Source: Chrysochromulina parva
Taxonomy: Eukaryota; Haptophyta; Prymnesiales; Chrysochromulinaceae
Direction of reading: 5' to 3'
NCBI GenBank assembly: GCA_002887195.1
Contig: PJAB01000879.1
Span: forward strand, 1 to 19,523
Length of the DNA stretch: 19,523 nucleotides
Both the position numbers and the translations under genes were made by a program. The notes beneath the pieces were generated by a model, which was not told the DNA's origin, made no database searches, and saw only the letters and a program-made list of their open reading frames with translations. Each line of letters begins with the position of its first letter. The first letter of the stretch is position 1. Positions 1 to 7,939 of the stretch are shown in pieces.

Positions 1-516
1 ACGGCTGACGAAACTCGGTTTCGTCAATGACGAAACTCGCGCGGCGGCCTAGCCCACCGTCATCAGGAGGTATTCATGCTAATCAAGAACTATGAACAAC
101 GACTCTGACCTCCATAACGCTTTCGAATCCAACGCTTCGAAGGTTTAATACTACCACAGACGAGACTTACATACGAACACGTTTGTCTTCATTGTGTCAC
201 GCATTTTCTGCCATAACATGCGCTTGCACACGCATGCAGGACCTGCGGGCTGAGACTGTCAAGACGTCTCAACATGCGTCTCAAGCGCGTCATGGATCTC
301 TGACACTCGACCTGATATACTCGACTCTAAGAACCCAACAGAGAAGAGGAAAGCGGCTGTTGAGGGCGCTGCAGAATGCAATGCACCACATGTGTGCACT
401 GTGCTGCCAGACGCACACATCAGCTGCATCAGCCGCCGTGTGAATCGGTTCGATGAAGATCAGGCGGCCTTGGTGTGAGGCTGCCGTCAGGATTTCGGAC
501 CCACCCCGATGGCACG
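1..516. other. Gene-free left edge (3' flank of the channel gene)
   Basis: No convincing coding region is seen on either strand; the short open frames have no family-like composition. It lies downstream of the stop codon of the minus-strand channel unit, so it should hold that gene's 3' UTR and terminator. The only clear structure is a perfect 9-bp stem with a 3-base loop at 6-26, followed by another direct copy of the left arm (see the repeat entry). Confidence 0.6.
6..39. repeat. Short inverted plus direct repeat (TGACGAAAC)
   Basis: TGACGAAAC at 6-14 pairs perfectly with GTTTCGTCA at 18-26 around the loop TCG. A further direct copy, TGACGAAACTCG, follows at 28-39. It could fold in RNA from either strand. 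Function is unknown; it may be part of a larger repeat cut by the window edge. Confidence 0.7.
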
Positions 517-2502
517 TCATCCTCCTCCTCGAGCTCCGAGCGAGGCCGATGGGGGCTGCCCATCGCCCCCCGCGGTCCCTGCGGCTCCTGCGCCACCTGC
601 CTCGGCCGGAGCGACAGAACAATCCAAATTCGGCTCGAATATATCCTCATGCGAAGAGGAACGTGAGCGAACTTTCTCTTCGATCTGCTCGATCGAGTTG
701 GTGTTGTTGAGGACCTTGAGGAGCTTCTCGAGCGACGGCTGCTTCTCCTTCTCTCCTATCGAGGTCGTGCTCGTCCGGATCTGCATCGAAGGCGAGCGCA
801 TGATCGGGAACACTTTCGCGAGGGAGCCTTGACGGCGTACGGGCTCTTGCGGCCTAAGCTCGCCGGAAGGCAAGGCACTCGGCTGACAGAAACTGGCAGC
901 AGTATCGGGGGACAAGGTGTTGGCCGACTTGACGGCGTTGGCCGACTTGACATTTTGGATGGAGCGCTTGAGCCGGTACTGGCGCAGCCGGCGCTCCATC
1001 TGTGTCTGCATCTTCTTCATCACGTCGGGGTACATCTGGAGGAGCCGGTTGAGGTTCTCCTTGGTGAACGAGAACATCGAGCAGAACGAGACGGCGCGTA
1101 CAGACGCCTCGCGTCGCACGTCGTCCATCATCACCGCCACTTCGCCAAAGTACGCACCTGCCTCGAGGGTCTCCAGGATCACCTCTTCGCCATCGAGGAA
1201 GCAGATCACGTTGACGGAGCCCAACTGCACAAAGTACATCTCGAGCCCGAGGTCGCCCTCCTTGAAGATCCAGTCCAGCGGTGCAAAGTAACACGGCTTG
1301 AGCATCTTGCAAACGGAGATGATGAAGGTCGAGTCTTGGCCGTGGAAAAAGGCGATGGACTCCACAGTGCGCAAGTTGAGGCAGAGGAGCAACTCGGTGC
1401 GCAGCGGCGGCGGGAGCTCGCTCAAGATCTTCTGCTCCGTCACAACGTCCCCGCACTCGAGCAAGTAACGCTCATAGTATTGCTTCGTTCGAATGATGAG
1501 CGCATGCGGCACGTTGCGCTCGCGCAGCATGGCCTTTACATAGTCCTTCTTCCGGGTCCTGCGCGCGCGCACCGAATTCATCTGTTCTAACGAGTCGCTC
1601 ATGCCGCCCACCACGACGCCAAAGACGATCGAGCCCGAGAGCATGATGACCATGCTCATCAAGCGCTCGAGATTCGAAATAGACTTGATGTCGCCGTACC
1701 CGATCGTCGCCACTGTGGTGATGGCCCAGTAGATCGAGGCCGTGTAGGCCTCGAGGGTGGTCGGCCACTCGCCGTTCGAAAAGTGGCTCGCCTCAAAGTA
1801 CTGAAGCCACGTAGCCATGGCCATGGTGACGCGCTCGTCGAAGCAGGTTTGCTGCCCCGCCGCCGCACGTGCTTGGCACGCGAATGGAGAATATTCGGGT
1901 AGATCGAAGGCGGCGGACCAGTGCCACGCGCAGGCGGAGAGATGAATTAAGAACGACATCTTAAAGCAGAGCTTGACGAGCTGCAGCACAAACGGGTTGA
2001 TTTGGAGCTTCTCCTGCACAATCTTGATTAGCCTGGCGAGCTTAACGAGGCGGACCAACCGGAACAGCCGCAAGAGGCGCAGCGCCTTAATCAGCTTCGT
2101 CATCCGGTACGAGTCGCGCTTCTCGCTGCCATCGCCCTCCGCGAATGCCTGGTTTGCGAGCAGGATGAGGTCGACGGGGATGGAGGCAGCCACATCGGCG
2201 ACGAACCACGAGAGCAGATAATGTCGCGCGATCTGACGCGGCCGCTTCTCCAGCAGGCCGTGAGCTGTCAGGTACGCGGTGCGGCAGTTGACCACGATGT
2301 CGATGATGAAGATGAAGTCGATGGACACCTCAAACCAAAATATAGCTGAACGGGGAGAAGCCTCCTCATTGAATCCGATGCGCAGTGGCACCACCACGAC
2401 AGAGTAGACGACGAGCACAGCGAGGCACGCGTCCCACGCGTTTTTGTAAGGCGAGCCCGGATGGAGGACCCAGCTGCGAGCGAGCTCCTGGCGCTGGCGC
2501 AT
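517..2502 (-). CDS. Cyclic-nucleotide-binding voltage-gated K+ channel, downstream unit
   Basis: Six-transmembrane K+ channel of the CNG/KCNH/plant-Shaker type, acting in a membrane. Counting from the Met at 2502 (661 aa), S1 begins near residue 23. S4 is about 133-163 with Arg/Lys every third or fourth residue (LRLLRLFRLVRLVKLARL). The pore helix leads to the K+ filter TIGYGD at 266-271, S6 is about 279-301, and a C-linker follows. A cyclic-nucleotide-binding domain covers about 382-500. Its phosphate-binding cassette is GAYFGEVAVMMDD with RREASVRA (449-470), so the Gly-Glu pair and the Arg are kept and nucleotide binding is plausible. The tail is disordered, with a Gly/Ala-rich end. No ATG lies further upstream in the open frame. 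A good splice acceptor (CGCGCAG|GAG, exon from 2511) lies just upstream, so this may be the last exon of the gene beginning at 5729 rather than a separate gene. The domain call is secure; the start is not. Confidence 0.85.
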   Translation of the reverse strand: MRQRQELARSWVLHPGSPYKNAWDACLAVLVVYSVVVVPLRIGFNEEASPRSAIFWFEVSIDFIFIIDIVVNCRTAYLTAHGLLEKRPRQIARHYLLSWFVADVAASIPVDLILLANQAFAEGDGSEKRDSYRMTKLIKALRLLRLFRLVRLVKLARLIKIVQEKLQINPFVLQLVKLCFKMSFLIHLSACAWHWSAAFDLPEYSPFACQARAAAGQQTCFDERVTMAMATWLQYFEASHFSNGEWPTTLEAYTASIYWAITTVATIGYGDIKSISNLERLMSMVIMLSGSIVFGVVVGGMSDSLEQMNSVRARRTRKKDYVKAMLRERNVPHALIIRTKQYYERYLLECGDVVTEQKILSELPPPLRTELLLCLNLRTVESIAFFHGQDSTFIISVCKMLKPCYFAPLDWIFKEGDLGLEMYFVQLGSVNVICFLDGEEVILETLEAGAYFGEVAVMMDDVRREASVRAVSFCSMFSFTKENLNRLLQMYPDVMKKMQTQMERRLRQYRLKRSIQNVKSANAVKSANTLSPDTAASFCQPSALPSGELRPQEPVRRQGSLAKVFPIMRSPSMQIRTSTTSIGEKEKQPSLEKLLKVLNNTNSIEQIEEKVRSRSSSHEDIFEPNLDCSVAPAEAGGAGAAGTAGGDGQPPSASLGARGGG

Positions 2503-2511
2503 CTCGTCCTC

Positions 2512-2656
2512 CTGCGCGAAGCCAATGAGTGCGAATGAGTGCCCATCCGTGGCCAATGAGTGCCCATCCGTGGCAGTCAGACGGTCATCAGGGTCATCAG
2601 AGGGCACTCAAAGGCGAATCAAGGGTACGCAGTGGGCATGTCAGTGGCGTGTGCAC
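2512..2656 (-). other. Suspected intron linking the two channel units
   Basis: On the minus strand a candidate donor AGG|GTGCAC (intron from 2656) and acceptor CGCGCAG|GAG (intron end 2512) are both phase 0 and would join the linker of the upstream unit to the downstream channel, removing the stop at 2597. The stretch looks like the window's definite introns. It holds CTGATGACC twice (plus-strand positions 2583-2591 and 2592-2600), several other YTNAY branch-site-like words (CTGAC, TTGAT), and a tandem repeat next to the acceptor. The donor is weak and other donors are possible. If it is not an intron, the upstream gene stops at 2597 and the next gene starts only 95 bases on. Confidence 0.5.
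2523..2574. repeat. 21-bp tandem repeat, about 2.5 copies
   Basis: The 20-base string aatgagtgcccatccgtggc occurs at 2534-2553 and again, identically, at 2555-2574, giving a 21-bp period. A partial copy lies at 2523-2533. It sits immediately upstream (minus strand) of the acceptor of the downstream channel unit. The period is a multiple of three, so the frame would read a 7-residue repeat (ATDGHSL), but no ATG precedes it in frame and it is more likely intronic. Confidence 0.8.
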
Positions 2657-5600
2657 CCTGATGCGTGCGGAAAAGAGGGTCACGGTCTTTCCTCGCCCAA
2701 GCTTTTCCGGGAAAGTGTGCCTGCTGTTGCCACGGGCCCGTCCGTGGGTTGCCTTGCGCGCACAAGGAGAAGTTAAAGTTGCGAGGAGCCCTGGCAGCTC
2801 TGTACCGCCGCCACCGCCGCCGCCTCCGCTGCCACCGAGGTTTCCACGCTTCGAGAGTCGGTCGAGCGCCATCGCCTTCAGATCACGCTCGTTCTGCTCC
2901 CTCGTGGCTTGCTCGCTCAGCGCGTGCCCTACGCTAATACTCCTACGTGGCGGATACTTGCCCCTGGCATGCTCGTCCTCGTGGCTGCCCCTGCCGTCCG
3001 TCTTGCCGCGCTTGCTGGCTCGATTGGGCCGACTAAAGAAGGACGAGATCGACGAGCGAGATCGCACCGGAAGCTTCGGGGATGGGCTCCTGTCGACTGA
3101 ACTACTCTTTGGCGCGGTTTCCAAACTAGGCAAGACCTCCGCGCCGGTCGCGCTCTGCTCACGTCCCAACGGCTCAACGACTGCGAACTCTGGTGGGGGC
3201 GGCTCCGTGTGGGTCAAAGTGGCCGGATCGGCGCTCATCTCGGCGCTCAGCGCTGGCGGCGGCGCCGGGGAGCGAGCTATAGGCGCAGCAGAGGGTGCTG
3301 AGGAAGACGCTGTTGAGGGCACGCCGATTCCACCGGCGGCGGCGGCGGCGTTGGCGGCGGTGGCGGCGGTGGCGGCGGTGGATGCGGGGGCGTCGGCGGC
3401 AGCGGCGGCCTGCGCTTGCAGCCTGCTGACAGGGCCCGTTGTTTTGAGCTCGTCCATGAGTGTCGGGTATGACTCGTTGAGAGACTCGAGCACCTGCAGG
3501 TGGGCGTAGAGCGACGTGTGAAGCACTTGGAGGCGATCCGAGGCAATTAGAGGCAATTAGAGGCAATTAGAGGCAATTAGAGGCGATCCGAGGCAATTAG
3601 AGGCAATTAGAGGCAATTAGAGGCGATCCGAGGCAATTGGAGGCTATCAGAGGCAGTCAGAGGCAGTCAGAGGCCATGTGACTCGCCTGCTTGTGCACGT
3701 AGAGCAAGTGAGAGAAGTGCACGGCGCGAGCGTCGAAGAGCATCCGATTGCCAGAAGTCTGTAGCACCTCCTCGCCAAAGTGCTCACCGTCGCTCAGAAA
3801 GAGAGGTAGTTCGCTTCCAATCGAGGCAGCGGCGCGAGCGGTGGCGAGTTTGGCGCCGGTGCAGGAGGAGACGCCAGGTTCGGCGTCTTCTGTGGAGGGG
3901 GCCGAGCTGATTGCCGGGCTTATTGCCTGGCTAGTCGCAGCCATCGCATGGTCGCCGGGAATCGTCAAGCTGGCGGCCATACACAGCTCCACACGCCCCT
4001 GGCGCACCCAGTAGACTTCGTGGCCAACAACGCCATGCCGCGTGATGAACTCTTGTGCGAGGGCGAAAAAGGGTTGCAGCTGCATGCCCAGCCTCGCGAC
4101 AAATTGGGCATCACGGGTCCGCAGCAACGGCATGTCGACTACGAGCTCGCGTAGCATCACCTGAGGAAGGCGGCCAATCAAAGGTCATCAGGTGCCATCA
4201 GGGAGGTCATCGGAGGAGATCAGAGCTCGAGCACGAGCTCGCGCAGATCGCACCTCGCAGATATCATACTTAAGCGATTGAGAGACCTCCGATAGCATCA
4301 AGTTGACGTCGAAGACGGAGACGCGCTCCAGGTAGTACTCGTAGAAGCGTAGCACGCGACGCTGCATTCGCGGCGTCATTTTGCGCTCGCGCATGTACCG
4401 GGTGACCTCGGCCATGCGCGCGCTCAAGAGCTTCTTCTTTGCGCTGAAGTTCTCCATAATGTTGGTGAGCTGAGCGATGGCTATGCTGAAGACGATCAGG
4501 CCCACAAACTCCATCAAAATGACGAACCACATCTCCGACACATTCTTCGGCACGATGTCGCCGTAGCCGACCGTGGTGAGTGTGGTGAAGGCCCAGTACA
4601 AGGCCGATGTGTACTGGGTGAGCATGTCGCCGCGGATCGCGTCGGCCAACTTGGGCACGAGCTGGGCGCTCGCGTATGCCTCGATCCAGTTGTCGGCGAC
4701 GGGCTCGCTCCCCTCCTCGACGGCCGGCTTGAAAATGCCAAACCAGGAGCATGCTGACAGGTGCGAGAGCAAGAGAATGTACGCTAGGAGGCGCGCCATC
4801 TTGAACACCGCGGGGTTGATGTTGACCGCGTCGTCCAGCCGGCGAAACAAGAGTCCTAGCTTGAGAGTGCGAAAGAGCTTGAGAAGACGCACGAGACGCA
4901 CGAGGCGCATGACCCGCAGCATCATCGTCGAGCGCAGGTTCGAGTCTTCGGGCGACTCAGTTAGGAAGGAGCACGTGCGAAGGGATTGTGCCTCGGCGGC
5001 CGATGTGGACGCGTATAGTGTCAGCTCAATGATCGTGTCAATGGGGATGGTGGAGACCACGTCAATGACAAACCATCCCTTGATGTAGTGATAGGCTATC
5101 CTCTTCGCGTCTGTCACTACCTTGCGCTCCTGCTTCTCGGGGTCGTCGAGGATGAGCGCCGTCCGGAAGGTCAGCAGGATGTCGGCAAAGAAGCAGCAAT
5201 CGACGAAGAGCTCCCACGTCCAGTCGGCGGAGAAGATGCACGATCGCAGAGAAAAGCACACGCGCAGTGGGACCATGATCACCGAGTACGCGATCAGCAA
5301 GGCTACCCAGATGTCCCAGAACGCCTTCCAGGGCGTGTGAGGGTCGATGATGAAGGGCGGTATCTTCACTCTGGGTCCCCCTCTGAAGGTTGGGTCCGCG
5401 GGCTGCTTGCTCTTCTGCCGCTGCACCTGTACCTGCTGCTGCTGCTGCGCCACCTGCTGCTGCTGCGCCTGTACCGCAGCCTCCAGCAGCGCGCTCGGTA
5501 GGACGCTCGCGCCGCCGCCCCGCAGCCGCCCAGCGGGCCGCTGCACGTGTACCGCTGAGATAGCCGATTCCGGATGACAGCGATACTCTTCGTCATCGCC

Positions 5601-5729
5601 GTCGATGCTGCTGCTGCTGTTGCTGCTGCTGCTGGAAGCCACGGCAGTGTTGCCGCCCGCTCCTGTGGCCGGCCAGGTTGCCGGTGGCCGCGGATCAGAA
5701 TTCAAGAGGATGTGATCCGTGGCTCCCAT
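2597..5729 (-). CDS. Cyclic-nucleotide-binding voltage-gated K+ channel, upstream unit (3 exons)
   Basis: Exons on the minus strand are 5729-4254, 4160-3687 and 3493 to the stop at 2597, or spliced on to 2511 (see the suspected intron). All junctions are phase 0. Translation starts at the ATG at 5729; about 948 aa if it stops at 2597. Residues 1-125 are disordered and Gln-rich. S1 is about 137-158. S4 is 268-297 (LRVMRLVRLVRLLKLFRTLK), the filter TVGYGD is at 386-391 and S6 at about 399-424. The C-linker runs over the first splice junction (SLKYDICE|VMLRELVV), the normal place in this family. Exon 2 carries the cyclic-nucleotide-binding domain, with an insertion of about 55 Ser/Ala-rich residues before the phosphate cassette DGEHFGEEV and a following Arg. 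The final helix (VLESLNESYPTLMDELK) begins exon 3, which then becomes a disordered Ala-, Pro-, Ser- and Gly-rich linker. K+ selectivity is likely. The intact family pattern across two splice sites supports the model. Confidence 0.85.
3335..3388. repeat. GGC-rich low-complexity tract in channel linker
   Basis: An imperfect GGC/GGT triplet repeat. On the minus strand it is read as an Ala-rich run with Thr and Pro, inside the disordered linker after the first cyclic-nucleotide-binding domain. A similar GGC-type run near 2809-2840 encodes a Gly run. Both are probably length-variable. Confidence 0.7.
3494..3686 (-). other. Intron 2 of the upstream channel unit (apparent GC-AG)
   Basis: Donor CAG|GCGAGT (3686 inward) and acceptor CTGCAG|GTG (ending 3494), 193 nt, phase 0. 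Removing it joins LLYVHKQ to VLESLNESYP, which restores the last strand and C helix of the cyclic-nucleotide-binding domain. No GT donor nearby keeps this alignment, so a GC donor is the simplest reading. The intron is mostly a 10-bp minisatellite. Its last 30 or so bases resemble the end of the preceding exon, both reading GCTCTACG, then CAC, then GCAG. Confidence 0.8.
3531..3670. repeat. 10-bp minisatellite inside intron 2 (14 units)
   Basis: Fourteen units in strict 10-bp register. Plus-strand unit aggcaattag runs four times (3541-3580) and three times (3591-3620), punctuated by aggcgatccg at 3531, 3581 and 3621. Variants aggcaattgg, aggctatcag and two aggcagtcag follow. The punctuation gives a higher-order period of 50 then 40 bp. 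On the transcribed strand the main unit reads CTAATTGCCT, and CTAAT fits the branch-site consensus YTNAY. Confidence 0.95.
4161..4253 (-). other. Intron 1 of the upstream channel unit
   Basis: Donor GAG|GTGCGA (from 4253) and acceptor CCTCAG|GTG (ending 4161), 93 nt, phase 0. It contains an in-frame stop (4188-4190), so it cannot be retained coding sequence. Splicing restores the conserved C-linker. It contains CTGATGACC (plus-strand 4183-4191) and a near copy CCGATGACC. Its first 30 or so bases resemble the first bases of the following exon: both start GTG and share CGCGAGCTCGT. Confidence 0.88.
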
Positions 5730-5744
5730 CGGTGATCCGTGGCT
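5712..5744. repeat. Direct repeat around the channel start codon
   Basis: GTGATCCGTGGCT occurs at 5712-5724 and 5732-5744, a 20-bp spacing, with the minus-strand ATG (5729-5727) between them. The core GCCACGGAT also occurs in the 21-bp repeat in front of the downstream channel unit, which may be a trace of a common origin of the two unit starts. Confidence 0.65.
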
Positions 5745-6078
5745 GCGAGCGCTCCGGGCAGCACCCTCGCTCCGGTGCTGCCTTCGCGCCGCCAGAGCAC
5801 CCCGCGCTCCAGGGTGCCTGTTTCCATCTGTCTAGGAACAGCATTTCGTCAACAAAACTTTGTCGCGTCAAGTTTACATGTACCAACCTGACCGTGGAGG
5901 TATCTTTGTGTGTGAACAAAATTCATGCGAACCGCGTGTGAAACACAGCGGACGCTCGCTCGGAGTGCACGCTCGGAGCATGCGTCCAGTTGGTGCTTGC
6001 GCGACAAACTCGCTAGCGAGCAGCTCGGTCTCGTTTCAATAGCCTGTCCGCACAGAGCTCGCACTCGAGCTCTTGCTC
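5730..6078. promoter_or_regulatory. Divergent intergenic region, channel gene and OPA3 gene
   Basis: About 350 bases between two divergent start codons; it must hold both promoters and both 5' UTRs. No TATA box is obvious. A perfect 9-bp inverted repeat, GGCAGCACC at 5757-5765 and GGTGCTGCC at 5774-5782 with an 8-base loop, lies 28 bases upstream of the channel ATG and would fold in its leader. TGTCCGCACAG just upstream of the OPA3 start could be a 5' UTR splice acceptor. An out-of-frame ATG at 5925 overlaps the OPA3 start. Confidence 0.6.
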
Positions 6079-6642
6079 ATGGTATTCGAGGTCGGGATCA
6101 AGCTCTTCTTCCTCGCCGTGCGTCAGCTGTCGAAGCCTATTGCGGGCGTGGCCAAGCAGATGGCCACAAACTCGGAAAGCTTGAAAGACACGCTCTCGCT
6201 CTTCGGCCGCGTGCTGCACCGCTTCGATCTGCAGCTGAACCGGATCGCGGAGGGTAAGCCGATGCTCACGAGCTTGGCGCCGCTACCCGAGGCGCGTGCT
6301 GTAATACGAGGAGCTGATGTCATCTCTGAGATGGTCATCTACAGCATCGCGGGTGCCACCGTCTACTACGAGTACTGTATGTCAAAGATCAAAGAGCGCG
6401 CCAAGGAGGCGGCCGTCAAGGCGGAGCGGGCGAGGCACGAGGCAGCGGCGGCGGCTCATGAGGCGCAGAATTGGGAGACGCACGATCGACACCGAGACGA
6501 ACTGCGACACCTCGAGATGCGCATCACCCTGCTGCAGCAGGATCTGCAGCACATGCGCGGCGAAAAGGCGGCGACGGAAGCAGCCGCGTTGGCGGATCCG
6601 CTCGCAACGAGTAACCACCGGCGACGAGGCTGGCTGTGGTAG
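6079..6642 (+). CDS. OPA3 family mitochondrial protein
   Basis: 187 aa from the ATG at 6079; the open frame extends to a TTG at 6073, which is not a credible eukaryotic start. It matches the OPA3 family: an N-terminal hydrophobic stretch (residues 2-14) leads into the family hallmark RQLSKPIAG (15-23). A middle region follows, then GADVISEMVIYSIAGATVYYEY (78-99; internal positions shown by GADVISE and YYEY). A charged, Ala/Glu-rich coiled coil covers about 101-170, with a basic end (HRRRGWLW). OPA3 proteins are mitochondrial and affect mitochondrial shape and metabolism; their biochemical activity is not settled. The length is close to the family norm. It is divergent from the channel gene and convergent with the pseudouridine synthase gene. 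Confident on family, less so on exact role. Confidence 0.88.
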   Translation: MVFEVGIKLFFLAVRQLSKPIAGVAKQMATNSESLKDTLSLFGRVLHRFDLQLNRIAEGKPMLTSLAPLPEARAVIRGADVISEMVIYSIAGATVYYEYCMSKIKERAKEAAVKAERARHEAAAAAHEAQNWETHDRHRDELRHLEMRITLLQQDLQHMRGEKAATEAAALADPLATSNHRRRGWLW

Positions 6643-6656
6643 AGACCCAGCAGCAT

Positions 6657-6719
6657 GATGCGATGCGTGTGGTGGGTCGGGTCGTGTCCATCCACACACT
6701 GCCGACCATGCATCGCATC
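6657..6719 (+). other. Predicted 3' UTR stem-loop after OPA3
   Basis: GATGCGATGC (6657-6666) pairs perfectly with GCATCGCATC (6710-6719). Inside, GGTCGG (6675-6680) can pair with CCGACC (6702-6707), and GTGT (6684-6687) with ACAC (6694-6697). It begins 15 bases after the OPA3 stop codon. It could be an mRNA stability, localisation or 3'-end element. This was judged by eye, with no folding energy calculated. Confidence 0.6.
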
Positions 6720-6888
6720 CGAGGCGCGACATGGCGATATGTGCAATATGCATGGTAGCAATGCATGTGCGCGCGGCGGCCATCTCACTGTCTCTCGAGA
6801 CTTATAAAGTATTAAGGTAGGGTAGACCGTATACGCAGCGGTAACCGCGGGGCCACGCCGGGTGTCGGAGTGTGGGCCATCGCGTCGA

Positions 6889-6908
6889 GATAGATCCCGC
6901 GATCTATC
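6889..6908. repeat. Short perfect hairpin
   Basis: GATAGATC (6889-6896) and GATCTATC (6901-6908) are inverted around CCGC. Its role is unknown; it may be a 3'-end structure of one of the convergent genes. Confidence 0.6.
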
Positions 6909-7183
6909 GACCGCGGGACGCGGGAGGAAAAAAATCGATTCTGAGTCAGGTGTCCACAGGGCACGATCGTGTAAAATGACGCTAGGTTTTCAAAGCGGCC
7001 GGGGCCGCGCAATATAAAGAATTACGGCTCCGCGGCGCTCGCGCGCAGCCGTCGCCCGGACTCCCGTCGCGCACGTGGCGACGAGCCCGGGAACGGACAC
7101 GTTCAATGTAAGGCCTCCACAGTGCACGAGAGTTTGATGCTTCCGAGTTCTTTTCACTGACGGCATGCGCTCTGGTCGGTTTC

Positions 7184-7939
7184 TCACTGAGGCTCGCCTA
7201 TGGCGAGCCGCTCGAAGCCGCTGTCGCTTTCAAGCACGAGACGCTGGCCCGTCAGTGGATGATCGAGTTGTAGGTGGGCCGCGTGCAAGCATAACCTGGG
7301 TGCAGCAGCCCGTGACGCGGCGCTGCCGTGGAGCTCATCGCCGAGAATAGGGTGCCCGATCAAATCCTGGTGCAGGCGCAGCTGATGGGCGCGCCCACTG
7401 ACAGGCAGCAGCTCGACGCGCGACCACCGGAGACCAGCGGGGTGCTCGGCCCTGTGGAGGACCCGCCAGCGCGTGAGGCTGCTGCGGCCGCCGGGGTGAA
7501 GATCGCTCACCACCCGCATCCGAGCGTGAGTTTCGCCCGGTAGCTGGACTTTCCCGATCGGTGCGTCCACCTCTCCACAGTCCGCCTCAGGCCAACCCAG
7601 GCACAGTGCCTCGTAACTCTTCGTAACTCGCCGCTCCTCAAACGCGACTGACAGTGCGCGGTGCACCCTTGCGTTGCGCCCGATAACAATGAGCCCAGAG
7701 GTGTCACGATCTAGCCGATGAGGCACGTGCTCCACCTCTGGGTACCCTTGCCTCTGAAGACGTGAAACGAGACAGTCCGCCTTGTTGGCGCCGCGGCCAG
7801 GTACCGTGAGCAGCCCAGCGTCCTTGTCGACCACGAGCATCGCCTCGTCCTCCCAGATGACGCGCCAGGTCGCGTGAGCCAACGAGGCGCCTGGAACCAA
7901 CCCAGAGGAAGCTGCAAAAAGGCTACAAACGACGAGCAT
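7184..7939 (-). CDS. RluA-type RNA pseudouridine synthase, probably organelle-targeted
   Basis: 251 aa from the ATG at 7939. It isomerises uridine to pseudouridine in rRNA or tRNA. The RluA signature HRLDRDTSG is at residues 74-82, with the catalytic Asp at 77. The next family motif, VTKSYEAL, is at 105-112. The C-terminal motif SGRAHQLRLH (181-190) continues into IGHPILGDELHG. No S4 domain is present, so this is a minimal catalytic domain. The first 23 residues (MLVVCSLFAASSGLVPGASL, then AHA) are hydrophobic and precede the domain. They look like a signal or the first half of a bipartite plastid leader, though a mitochondrial leader is possible. The gene is single-exon and convergent with OPA3. 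The family is certain; substrate and compartment are inference. Confidence 0.93.
   Translation of the reverse strand: MLVVCSLFAASSGLVPGASLAHATWRVIWEDEAMLVVDKDAGLLTVPGRGANKADCLVSRLQRQGYPEVEHVPHRLDRDTSGLIVIGRNARVHRALSVAFEERRVTKSYEALCLGWPEADCGEVDAPIGKVQLPGETHARMRVVSDLHPGGRSSLTRWRVLHRAEHPAGLRWSRVELLPVSGRAHQLRLHQDLIGHPILGDELHGSAASRAAAPRLCLHAAHLQLDHPLTGQRLVLESDSGFERLAIGEPQ

Larger units (their letters stand above)
6643..7183. other. Convergent intergenic region with structured 3' flank
   Basis: About 540 bases between two convergent stop codons, expected to hold both 3' UTRs; no coding region is supported. It contains a long hairpin at 6657-6719 just after the OPA3 stop and a short perfect hairpin at 6889-6908. 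An AT-richer patch near 6795-6825 contains TTATAAAGTATTAAGG. Confidence 0.6.

Noticed and set aside
829..1590. Plus-strand open frame of 253 codons opposite the channel
   Set aside because: It mirrors the channel's cyclic-nucleotide-binding domain coding sequence and has no family signature of its own.
2503..2607. GTG start at 2607 for the downstream channel
   Set aside because: GTG is not a credible start in a eukaryotic nuclear gene. The first ATG is at 2502, and an acceptor site explains the open sequence upstream.
3531..3670. CRISPR array
   Set aside because: The repeats are 10 bp with no spacers and lie inside a spliced eukaryotic intron.
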